Below the pieces are notes generated by a model. That model saw only the letters and a list, made by a program, of their open reading frames with translations, did not search any database and was not told where the DNA came from. A stretch of DNA of 64,000 nt from NCBI GenBank assembly GCA_033439685.1, contig JAUEDM010000003.1:2262001-2326000 (forward strand), given 5' to 3'. Position 1 is the stretch's first letter. Each line of letters opens with the position of its first letter. The position numbers and the translations under genes are program-made. Positions 32,012 to 43,049 of the stretch are shown here, piece after piece. The DNA is from Apodospora peruviana (Eukaryota > Ascomycota > Sordariomycetes > Sordariales > Lasiosphaeriaceae).

Positions 32012-35000
32012 ATGGTAAGTCGCGACTTCTGGGCGCCCAATTTATCTGGCGTCCTTGCCCCTCCTCTGACCAACCCACCCTCCGTGAGAGTTCGTGATTG
32101 CATCGTCATCCACGCGCTCTTAGCACCCTCAGCCCATCCCAACACCGGCCACATCTAGCTTCAAGACTGTAGTGCTCAGCTAACCATTATATAGCCTCCT
32201 CCACCCCACCAGAAACCCGAGAATGTCCTGAAGCGCGCCCACGAGCTCATCGGAGTCAACCAGGTCCCCGCGGCCCTGACCCTGCTCCATGAGCATATCA
32301 CCTCAAAGCGATCCCGCAATGTCCCCATCGCATCGCTGGAGCCGGTGATGCTCCTGTTGGTCGAGCTTTCCGTCGAGCAAAAGAAGGGCAAGCTGGCAAA
32401 GGATGCTTTGTATCAATACAAGAACATTGCGCAGAACACCAATGTTGGAACAATAGAGGTTTGCGAATGCCTACCTGGAAGCTCTTCCGGCCCTCAACTA
32501 ACTCCGTGCGTGTAGTTGGTCTTGAAGAAATTTATCGAGCTTGCCGCCGAGAAAGTGACGGCTGCTCAACAAAAGGCCGATGAGGTCCAGTCGACCATCG
32601 AGGCGACCACCGGGTCTGCCAGCGTCGACGATCTCGAGGCCAGCGAAACTCCGGAATCCATTCTCCTTGCCACAGTCTCCGGCGAGCAGTCCCGGGACCG
32701 TACAGATCGCGCCATCGTTACCCCATGGCTCAAGTTCCTCTGGGAGGCCTATCGCACTGTCTTGGACATTCTCCGTAACAATGCCCGCCTCGAGATCCTC
32801 TACCAGAGCACTGCCATGCAGGCTTTCGATTTCTGCCTCAAGTATACTCGCAAGACCGAATTCCGCCGTCTGTGCGAATTGCTTCGTAACCATGTCCAGA
32901 CTGCCGCCAAGTTTTCGGCTCAGATGCATGCTATCAACCTGAACGACCCGGACACTTTGCAGCGTCATCTGGAGACCAGATTTCAGCAACTTAATGTTGC
33001 CGTTGAGCTCGAACTTTGGCAGGAGGCTTTCCGCAGCGTCGAAGATATTCACACCCTGCTCAACTTGAGCAAGCGCCCGGCAAAGAATATCATGATGGCC
33101 AACTACTACGAGAAGCTCACCCGTATCTTCCTGGTTGGCGAGAACTATCTTTTCCATGCTGCGGCGTGGTCGCGTTACTACAACCTACTCCGCCAATCTG
33201 CCGCTTTCATGGCCACGGGACAAAGCAAGAAGGCCGACAACCCGCCGGCGAGCGAGGCTGACTTGCAGAGAGCTGCGACATTTGTCATCCTCTCTGCCCT
33301 GTCGATTCCTGTCATCAGCACTTCGCGTTCCCGAGGTGCCATGGTTGATTTCGACGAGGCTCGCAAGAACAAGAACTCTAAATTGACACACCTTTTGGGC
33401 ATGTCACAAGCGCCAACACGTGCTGGCCTGTTTCGCGATGCTTTATCCAAGTCTCTCCTGAGACGCGCCATTCCTCAGATCCGGGATCTTTACAACATTC
33501 TGGAAGTCGATTTCCACCCGCTCTCTATTTGCCAGAAGATTTCCCCCATCCTTGCCCAGATCGGTGCCGATGAGGAAATGCAAAAGTACATTTTGCCTTT
33601 GCAGCAGGTCATCCTTACTCGTCTTTTCCAGCAACTTTCCCAGGTATACGAGACTGTCGATCTCGAATTCGTCGAGAGCCTCGCACAATTCCCTGAGCCC
33701 TTCCAGGTCACCCGCGGCACAATCGAGAAGTTTATCATGAACGGCAACAAGAAGGGCGACCTCGCCGTTCGCATGAACCATGCCACTGGTGCTCTGAGCT
33801 TCGATGCCGACGTTTTCTCTTCTGCCAAGGCCGCGCATGCCGGCTCAGCTGCTGGCTCGGCTGAGAGCGAGACTGGTTCCGTTCAACGTCTTCAGAGCAC
33901 CCCTTCCCAAATTGTCCGCTCCCAGCTCACCCGCCTTGCCGACGTGCTGTATACCACTTGCCGCTACATTGATCCGACTTTCAACGAGACTCGTATCAAG
34001 GCCCGCGATGCAGTCCTCGCTCGTGCTAGAGCTGGCGCCGAAAAGGAACATCTTGAGGTCCTTGCCCGGAAGGAGATCATCCAGAAGCGCAAGGAGAAGA
34101 CTGCCGAGGCTCAAGCTCTTAGAGAGAAGGAGAACGCCCGGAAGAAAATGCTCCAGGAGGCGGCGCTGCAGCAAGCTGAGGCCAACCGACTTGCCGAGGA
34201 ACAGAAGATCCGCGAGCTAAAGCGCATGCAGAATGAGCGTGAGCAGATCAAGAGAAAGGAGGTTGAGAGCATGCTGAAGGACATGAAGCTGGATGATCTG
34301 GAAGGTGAAGACCTTGAGAACTTGGACAGCAACAAGATTCGGATGATTAAGCTCCAGCAGCTTGAGCGCGAGAAGAATACCATTGCTGAAAAGCTCCGCG
34401 TCACTGGCAAGCGTCTTGATCATTTGGAGCGGGCCTTCAGACAGGAAGAGGCCAAGAAGCTACCTGAGGACTATGCCAAGCAGCGCGAGCGTGATCTTGC
34501 GGCGTACGAGCTGGTCAAGGAGCAGACTCTCAAAGATGCTGAGCAGAAGCATAAGGACGATCTGGAGCTCAAGCACCGGTTGACTAGACTCATGCCCTTC
34601 TACGAATCCTTCCGGTCAAGTCTGCACGAGCGTCGGCGCGACGAGTTTGAGAAACGTCGCCGGGATGCAACCAGGGAGTTGGAGAAGCAGGTCGAGGCTC
34701 GCCGGAAGGAGTATCGTGAGCGCAAGATTCGCGAGAAGAGAGAGCTCGAGGAGAAGGAGCGAGCTCTCAGAGAGGCTGAGGAGCGTGCGGAGAGGGAGAA
34801 GGAAGAGGAGCGGAAGCGTATCGAGGCTCGGAGAGAAGAGATGGCTAGGCTCAAGGAGGAGAAGGAGAAAGAGCGCGAGAAGCTCAAGGAGATCGCCGCT
34901 CGCCAGGCCGCACGAGAGGAGGAGGCTATGGCGAGACGTAAGGCCGAGAAAGCTGCCATCGTCCCGCCGATCAGGAGAGAAGCGCCCGCGCCCGTCGAGC

Positions 35001-35464
35001 CCACTACGGCTGCACCGCCCCGATTGGCCCTTGCCGGCAACAAGCCCAGCTGGAGAGAGCGTGAGGCAGCAAAGGCGGCTTCAGGCGGGGCTACTCCTGA
35101 GCCCGCCGCCGCAGCGGCCGTACCACCCCCGGCAGCGCGGGCTGCTGCTCCCATGGAGCGAACCGACTCCAACGAGAGGCCTGCTGCTGGACCTCCTCGT
35201 CTCAATCTTGTTGGTGGTAAGACGTCGAGCTGGCGCGACAGGGAAGCGTCCAAGTCTTCGGCTCCGGTCGACAGGGGCCCGCTGCCTGAGCGAAACGGAC
35301 CTCCGCCTCGGATTGCGTCGTCAGGGCGCGGGGTTCCCATGGATCGGGCGGACTCTGGTCGCGGTGATAAGGACGTGAAGGAGGGTGCTCCTCCAGCAGA
35401 GCCGCTGAAGCCCAGCGGCGCACCTGGAAAGTATGTGCCCAAGTTCAGACGGGGAGCTGATTAA
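32012..35464 (+). CDS. TIF32: Translation initiation factor eIF3 subunit a
   Basis: Exons 32012-32014, 32195-32458 and 32516-35464 encode 1071 residues. The first coding exon is only the ATG. Exon 2 starts PPPPHQKPENVLKRAHELIG, the conserved eIF3a N-terminus, and includes KDALYQYKNIAQNTNVGTIE. A helical repeat region is followed by the PCI domain (about residues 330-510). A very long charged coiled coil of Glu/Lys/Arg (about 560-840) follows. The tail is Ala/Pro-rich and repeats short modules such as PPRLALAGNKPSWREREAAK and PPRLNLVGGKTSSWRDREAS, ending GKYVPKFRRGAD. eIF3a is the scaffold of eIF3 on the 40S subunit during initiation. Introns are 180 and 57 nt. Confidence 0.96.
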
Positions 35465-38400
35465 GGTAGGTAGATGAAAAAAACGGTTGCCCATTTCTCG
35501 CTCGCTTGGTCATTGGCATTTGGAGTTACGGTCTGTCCTCCCCTTTACTAGGCTCGTGTAGAATAGCATCACGTAATGGGGGGAGTTTTCAGCTTAGTTA
35601 GAATGGACAAAAATGAGAGACTTTATTTTCTTGCATTTTAGGATTTTCTATGTAATCATCTCGGGCAGTTAGTTCATCTCGTCCTGTGGGAAGTTAGTAG
35701 AATGCAATACCTCCGTATGAATATCAAAACAGATTCATTCGTGATTTGTACGTTGATGAGACTTGATTGGCTGATGAGATCAACTCCCGCCGGGCCGAGG
35801 TGGCTGCCTGGGGCCATGCCGTTGTCTCGGTAGCTGCCGGATCGGCGTCGGTGGATCACGTGGCCTAGGGGTAGCGTCCGTCAGGGATTCCGTATTCCGT
35901 ACGCAGCGGGTGTACTCTTGAGTCTTCGGCCTGCGAAAGTCATGATGGACAAAGACACCAGCCGAGGGATCTTGGTGAAATCTCTATGAGTTATCCCAAC
36001 GTTGTGATGTGCGCATCCCCAGGGAGGATCATGATCCATCCGCCTGCTCCTCGTGTTTTCTTCTGTCCCGGTACGTAGACCGTGACACAGTGGTCCGTAG
36101 AGTCTGGGTTATGGTGTGTTTCAGGTCAGTTCACAAAAACGGTGGCGCGCCGGCGGTGGTGATGGCGCCGCCACCATCGCCGTACGTGATCCCGCCGAGT
36201 TTCTAAATAAAAATACGGGATCCGTAGTGCAGTTGAGTGGTTTCCTCAGCCTATTTCCAAAACGAGCGAGTTGAAACTATAAAAGAGCCTTGTTCTCTTT
36301 CCGTCCAACCCCTTACTTACCTAGCTTATGGATCCTGTATTACTGACTGTACGGTACGCGAGCAAATATGTTTCGTTTCGTTTCTCTTGTTGCTTTGCCT
36401 CTCCTTAGGAGGATTCACGTCCGCCCGCGCGGCCCCGAGAAACAAAAGTGGCATGGGTCATGGATGCTTTTGTGCTCAACTCAGGGGGGGATGTTACCCT
36501 GACGGTGGTGGTACCGTGGTGGTGTGATCTTGGTGAGGGCACGGTTCCCCGCGAACCTTTTTGGTCTCTTGGCATCGCAAAAAGTCCCGGATTGGGTGTT
36601 CTTCTGTCTCCATGGGAGAGCAGGGATGTGATTGTGCGGTAGCACCGTAGCACCGAGAAGGGGAGGAAGTGCTCTTGGATGAAAGATGCGGCAGATGGGA
36701 TGTGTTCAACTGGCATACCTAATCAGAAACACAAACACACGATATGCAGTGACAGTAACATGAATAAAAGAGACAGAAGAAAAACGTGCGCGATGACATG
36801 CGGTGAGACGGTGCCGTTGTGACTTGTGATGGAGCGACAGAGAGAGAAAGAGAGAGAGAAACCTCGTATGCACGGATCGCGATTTTTCGGCTTTCATATT
36901 TCTCCTTTTGACTTCTTTGAGCTAAGGTAACTCGGACGATGGAGAATACCTGGTATGTAATGTCACGGCTCAGCAAGAGAGACGTCTTCTTGTCAGACAA
37001 ACTTACATGCCAACTTGGTGTTGGGATATGTTTTTCCGAAGGCTCGTGCATTTGCTGTTGGCTTGTCTCACTTTCAGGAGGACGACGGCTCTCGTTACGC
37101 TGCTTCCCATATCCGTAGGTAGCATGGCTTCTCGAATATGTCAAAGCTGTGGTGTTTCCGGACATTATCAAGGGGCAGAGACACACAAGTTCCGAGAATC
37201 TGGATGCTCGTATCCCGCCACAGCAAGCCACTGTTGTTTCTAAACAGGCAAGACATTGTTCGTTTTGGCGGCAATGCGGCGGCGGGTACCGATATTCTGA
37301 CGTAGTGTGGTGGTGTAGTGTTCCAAACATAGAAACCATTCTCTGGAATCGTCTTTGGTTCCACGGGAGGCTTGTGTCGAGAAGAGTGGTGATTCCACCT
37401 CATTGCTTGGTGAAGAAGTGCTAACTTCCATAGTCCAGACTACTCCTTAGTCTGGCAGCTGGTGGTTCAAACCACCATAGCACTGGCAATAATACCTAGG
37501 TAAGCTGGCGATTTGTCACGATCCAAACTTGTGACTGTTGCCGCTGGAGGTGTTGTTGAATTGTATCTCGGTTTCAGCTCTGGTCTGGTACAGAGTAAGG
37601 TGTTCGTATTTTGGTGGGCGCCAGGTTTGGAAACGTCTGGATCTGGATCACGATCGGATGGCGAGGGCGGCAAAGAGGCAAGCCTCTCTCCGAGCCCGAT
37701 GGCAGGTATCCAAGCGGTTGCAAGGTGGAAATTGCGTCTGCAATGACAGTCCAGTGAAAGGAGACCCACCTGTACCTTACGTAAACCCGCAAACCCGCGA
37801 ACCGATCGCCGCAAACCGTCGGTTACCACGAGGTCCACAAGGTTCCTGGGCGCCCAGAACAGTCAGCCAATAAGAAGCCAGCTGGAGTCCATTTGGTGGA
37901 AACCTTGACCCTGCGACACGACCCTACGTGCAGGTTCAGGAGCTCAAAGTGGTCGTCCTTGTCCATCTGAGTCCATCAACACTGACAGGAGGTCAAAGAG
38001 GAGATTCGAGAGAGGCACTGCGCGCAAAATATTGGAAGCGCACATCATGATTCCGAAACTCGGCGCAAGCATCAACGGAAAAGTGAAGAGAGAAAGTGAA
38101 AAGGGAATCGCTGGCTCGACTACCACTCATCACCGTGCCTCTCTTCGGGTCCGGCAGCGTCCATGGGAGCGACGATGCAACATGGTCGAAGCGAGGTGTG
38201 GTGAGGTTCTTGCGACAGATTACCGCATGGTATTAGTGCAGGCTGTCTATTGACTGACTGGCGGGGTGAGGTCGTATGTACCTAGTGTACATACCTACGG
38301 TAGCCTCACTAATGCAGGTACCAGGCCATCACCGAATTGTCCAACAGTCCAACAAGATCCTCCCCCTTGTTGTTGACTTCTCTTCCCCACAACCTCCCGC

Positions 38401-39021
38401 AGCGGCCAAAGGAAAGACTTCAGAGGCGTCAACATTTATCCAGACAAGCTTCTCCAGCAGCTGTGCCACTCCGGCCTCTCGGATCGCCTTACTGTCACTG
38501 GCTGTCTCACCGCCCCCTTTGCAATCTCCAGCTCGCAAGCCCTCTCTGCTCTCTGCCGATGTGCCGTGATGGCGTATGGCACGCATTGTTATGTGATGCA
38601 TAGGAGTGAGATGCAACCTACAAGCTCTGTCGGATTCAGTTAGCTGCCCGTGCGTGCGCAGGAACACTTGGGCCGGTCACCTTGCATCTCCATCATCGTC
38701 ACCGTCTCTACAGGGTGCCCGTGCTGGTCCAGTTCTGGCCAAGCGTGGTATCGTCAACTTCGGAAGAGCCGCGGTGCTCATACACAACTTAATACCCCGG
38801 CTATGAAGTTCATAGGGGGCTTCTGTGCAGTGCATAGGTAGTACTGTAAACAACACATAAAAAGTCCCTTCCCCAGTCCTCAACATTCCCTTGTTGCTCC
38901 TCTCGTTCACTGTCGCTCTCATCGACAACACCACCATCGTTTGTTATTCCCACACTCGCTATATTTTCTTCTTTCGTTCTGTTGCCGCCCGCGTCTCCAT
39001 TTTATTCATTCGTTCTTCATC
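35465..39021. other. 3.5 kb gap between eIF3a and the WSC gene
   Basis: No recognisable gene. It contains the eIF3a 3' end, a GA-rich run at 36835-36862, TACCT-type words at 35464-35475 and 38274-38330, and many open frames of 60-200 codons without similarity. The last ~150 bp are a C/T-rich leader. Confidence 0.45.
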
Positions 39022-40877
39022 ATGGCTTCCATCGCCCTGGCGGCCCTTGCGCTCGCTGGTACTGTCCAAGCCTGGACCGTAGAGCTTCCTTCTTGTCTCG
39101 ATCCTTTCCAGCCTTATGTCTACTCCGGGTGCTATGAGGACACGGGCAAGCCCGACGCCTTGAGCCTCCGCAGTCAGCTCGACAGAAATTCCATGACCGT
39201 CGAGAAGTGCGTTTCCCTGTGCAAAGGCAACGGCTATAGATACGCCGGTCTGGAGTACTACGGCAACTGCTACTGCGGACAGACCGTCAACGGTGCCGCG
39301 CTTGAGGAGGATACTTGCAACTTTCCTTGCACGGGCAACTCATCCCAGACCTGCGGAGGCAGCAACAAGATCTCTGTGTACCAGGATCCGACTTTCCTCC
39401 CTACCGACGAGGTCGACGTCGATGACTACGCTGCCCTCGGCTGTTGGACCGACGATTCCGACTATGGCCGGGCACTGGCATATCCCCAAGATCAACTTAG
39501 TGCAGATACCATGACGAGTGAGAAGTGCCTCAAGGCCTGCAGAGACGGTGGCTTTCCCTTTGCTGGTACCGAGTACGGCGGTATGTGCTCATTCTCCTTT
39601 GTCCGCTATATAAGAAGTATGTTCTAATAACGTGGGCAGGTGAATGCTGGTGCGGCGTTGTCATTGGCAATGACACATACTCGGCACCCTCTACGGAATG
39701 TAACACGCCATGCAAGGGAGACTCGAGCGAGACTTGTGGTGGAGGTGGCCATCTAAGCTTGTACGTTGCCAAGGATCTTGAGTCTCTTGAGCCTTGTGGA
39801 TATGTACCGCCGAAGCCGTCGACATCGTCGACCTCGAGCATCTCCAGCACCTCGAGCACTTCAACCACTTCAACCATTTCTACTACTTCGATTAGGTCAA
39901 CAACTTCAACATCATGCAGCACCACTACCACAAAACCACCAACTACCTCCAAGCCGCCCACAACCACGACCTCTACGTCTAGCACCAAGACAAGCTCAAT
40001 CTGCCTCGAGACCATAACCATTCCCTCAACCTGCGAATACAAGTGCGGCAACTGGTGCGCCGAGCCCATGCCCGACTGGAAGGATGTCCAGGGCTGCAAG
40101 AACGGTCACTCCCACTGCAAGCTGCAAGTGGCCAGCTGCTTCAAGTCCGCCGGCTTCCCGGCCGCCCTCGACTGCTTCGACTACGGCAGCTGGTGCAGCA
40201 GCGTGAGCAGCTACTGCAGCGGCGGCGGCTCAAAGGGCAAATGCTCCAAGTCCGACTACTGGAACAAGTACCCGGGCAAGGGCAACAAGCCACCCACCAC
40301 AACCGTCGTCACCACAACATGCAAGCCCAGCACCACGTCCACCAGCACTACCAAGACGACGCCACCAACCACAACCACGACGCCAACCAAGTGTCCCATC
40401 CCGACCCCGACCAATATCTGCGTCCAGCCGACCAACAAGCAGTATGGCTACGGCCCCGGTAACCCAGTTGGCGGCATCGAGCTGCCGGTCGTGACCTGCA
40501 ACGATCTGGGGGCTGATTGGCCCCAAAAGCCCTTCAAGCTGTACACGGACAGCCGGAGCGAGAAGTGCAAGGGCTACCCGCGCAACTCGTGCACTAATGC
40601 CTGCGCCGACGCCTGCAAGGAACAGTACGACGACTGCAACGACGTCTATGTTCAGGGCTGCCGGCAGAACCGACGGCGGGAGGCTGAAATGGCTGCCGAG
40701 AAGAGCTCGGGTATCTCATACTTTGATTTCGCCAGGGCCCTCGACAGGCGCACATACGGCTGGAAGGACTCGTACGGCACCGCGCAGAACAAATGCAAGC
40801 AGCAGTACAGTGATTGTTTATATCAAAACCGTGGTGTCACTGGTGCGGGCAAGTGTCCCAAGTATGGCGGGTGGTAA
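39022..40877 (+). CDS. Secreted protein with two WSC domains
   Basis: Exons 39022-39580 and 39640-40877 (59 nt intron) encode 598 residues. A signal peptide (MASIALAALALAGTVQA) is followed by two WSC domains. The first runs from YSGCYEDTG to CGGSNKISVYQ, the second from LGCWTDDSD to CGGGGHLSLY, each with the expected eight cysteines. Then comes a Ser/Thr-rich linker (residues ~265-325) likely to be O-mannosylated. A Cys-rich module, CEYKCGNWCAEPMPDWKDV, a second Thr/Pro linker and a final Cys-rich region complete it. WSC domains bind carbohydrate and occur in wall sensors and secreted oxidases. No C-terminal membrane segment or GPI signal is visible (end GKCPKYGGW), so this is a secreted wall or matrix protein rather than a Wsc sensor. 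Confidence 0.9.
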
Positions 40878-41942
40878 GATTAATTTCTTCACACCACACC
40901 GAAACATGCGAACTTTCAAAGGGGGAAAAAAATTCGAGATGGGTGGAATAAAATCAATGGGAAGAAGGGGAAAGAAACGAAAAGAGAGAAGGGTTTACTA
41001 ATACCTCTGTACAAATGTACACCAACTAACTCGTCACGACGACTACGCTATAATATGGTTCGTACACTCCTTAAAGATAATGTATATAATCTAGTTTAGA
41101 GGGGGGGAGGGAAGGCAATCTCTTGACCCTCTCTGGCCGCCGAAAATAAATTTAATTTAATAGGTTTCTCGTCTACCTCCTGTCATGAGTTCGAGTGTGT
41201 GGTACCACTTTGTTCCTTATTCGTATATTCCGCACATGGTCTTGTGATAGTTAAATTGCTCGACTAGGTTTCACGCCTGCTATTGAATTTTTACAATAGT
41301 CTGGTTATATATCGTAAATATTTGTAGAAGATGTGCTGCTACCTACCGATTGACCAAGCTCGAAGTGGCATGGTAAAAGTTGTATATTCTGAAGGTATCA
41401 AGATTCTTGGCTTAACAGCAAATCTATATGCACTACCATATCTCAAATTCATCCCGTCACCCCAAACCGGCACCGTCCGACATACACTTGATTGGCATCA
41501 ACATGGCATCCTGCACCGCACAACCTTATCGATTGATGACCATCGAACCGAGTTTGAAAGCTTGCAAGTAGCAGGTGAGGTGATTGACCGATCGACCGGG
41601 CCGGCGCTCGTGAATGAGATTATACACATCTCAATTAGACCAAATCAGTCCAAGGACTGACGATACCAACGGTTCAGGCAGTCTTGGATGACGAGGGGAC
41701 TCCACAGACATCACCTCTGCCGCGAGTGGCGGCTCCAAAGTTCCGGCAATCCCAGTCCATCCGTAAGAAACCAAACAATTCAAAATAAAAAAGAAAAATC
41801 CACGAACGCCCTCGCTAATGCATATATATGTTTTTTTGTCGGTTCCCAGCTCTGTTCTGCAACATCCTGTGGGCGAGGGTGGGGCAAAAGAGAGACGAGA
41901 AGAAAAGAAATTGGTCGAATAGACTTCAATAAAGCTTTTCTT
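40878..41942. other. Intergenic between WSC gene and RPB6
   Basis: About 1.07 kb, A/T-rich, with a GGGGGGG run near 41101. It contains the 3' ends of two convergent genes. No other gene is supported. Confidence 0.5.
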
Positions 41943-42623
41943 TCACTGGAGAAGTTCCTCGCAGGTCCAATCCTCGTAGCTGTTGTATGTCGTTAGCGAA
42001 TCACACACACAAAACATGCAAAGCCAGAGACAGACAACTCACTATCCGTCAGGCATGTACCGGCGAACGACAAGAGGAATCTTCTTCTCGCGCAGCTCTT
42101 TAATGGCAATCTGCAGCGGATCCGTCTCTCCCTCCAAATCAACCAAAACAGGCGCGTTCATGCTTTTGCCCCCATAATGTTAGCACACCAACAAATAGAC
42201 AAAGCTGATTTATGTCTAACAACATACCTGATCTGTAGCGCGCGCGTGCCTAGGATGCGCGCCTTCTCGTACTTGGTCATGAACGGCGTGGTGGTGCGCT
42301 GGTCGTTGGGAATCTTCTTGTCCTTGTGCGACTTCTCGTTGCCCTTGCCGTGGTTGGCGGTCGCGTTAGGGTCGCCAGACGCAATGACGTGGTCGTTCGA
42401 ATCGTCTCCTCCGTCCCCGGGCGCGTTCTGTCGCTCCTCGCCAGGCTCCGGCTCCGGCTCGTAGTACTCATCCTGGTCCTCGTCGAAGGCCATCTCCTCG
42501 CTGAGTAATTTGTAAAGCGCCGTGTCAGTATTGGCGTATTGAAGGACGACAGAGAGAGCTGAGTTTAAGGGGTGGGGGTGCTTACAGGCCCTCAGGGGCG
42601 TCGTCGTCGCCGAAGTCGGACAT
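41943..42623 (-). CDS. RPB6: RNA polymerase I/II/III common subunit RPABC2
   Basis: Exons 42623-42586, 42500-42228, 42162-42043 and 41979-41943 on the reverse strand encode 155 residues, the same length as the yeast subunit (Rpo26). The N-terminus is acidic (MSDFGDDDAPEG, then YYEPEPEPGEE). The conserved core is TTPFMTKYEKARILGTRALQ, SMNAPVLVDLEGETDPLQIA and KIPLVVRRYMPDGYYEDWTC. Rpb6 stabilises the clamp of all three nuclear RNA polymerases. Introns are 85, 65 and 63 nt, and each junction restores a conserved residue (Leu13, Ser of ISMNAP, Tyr of DGYYED). It is divergent with the TFIIIA gene, 426 bp apart. Confidence 0.96.
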
Positions 42624-43049
42624 TTTCGCGAGTTAGTTGGAGTAGCGACGTGTTCCGTTTGTGGGGGGGTATAGATGTGTGTGCGGGGCGGGCGTGTTAA
42701 GAGGTTTCGTAAGTTCTGTCGCGAGAGGTGGTTTGCGACCGACGAGGTTTGTGCGGAGGAAGACCTTTGGAGGAGGCTCTGGATTTGCGGGCGAACGAAC
42801 AGAAAAATAATTAAGTGGGGCTTTTGAAAGCCTGGCTGCAAGGCTGAAAACGTGACCCAAGCCATGGCCCGTGCATTGACCGTTAAGCTTTGCCGGCCGG
42901 CACACCGATAAGATGAGATAGACCAATCACGTTTAGACATCCCTTCCGCCATCCACAAAAAAAGTTTGGTTTAACGGTTTAATTGAAGCTTACTATATGC
43001 TTCCCATCTTCCCGGTTCGGACGGAATTGTCGCGCCTCAATGCCCAATA
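42624..43049. promoter_or_regulatory. Shared divergent promoter RPB6/TFIIIA
   Basis: The 426 bp between two outward start codons must contain both promoters. No TATA box is obvious. Features seen are a G/T-rich block near 42640-42700 and an ATCACGT word near 42927-42933. Confidence 0.6.

Noticed and set aside
34600..35442. 280-codon reverse frame opposite eIF3a
   Set aside because: Ser/Arg-rich shadow of the Glu/Lys/Ala coding sequence.
36719..37339. 206-codon reverse open frame
   Set aside because: It ends in low-complexity Ser/Leu/Arg sequence produced by a GA-repeat, with no recognisable domain.
39530..40099. Long reverse frame opposite the WSC gene
   Set aside because: It consists of Val/Glu repeats that mirror the Ser/Thr-rich codons of the forward gene; a shadow frame.
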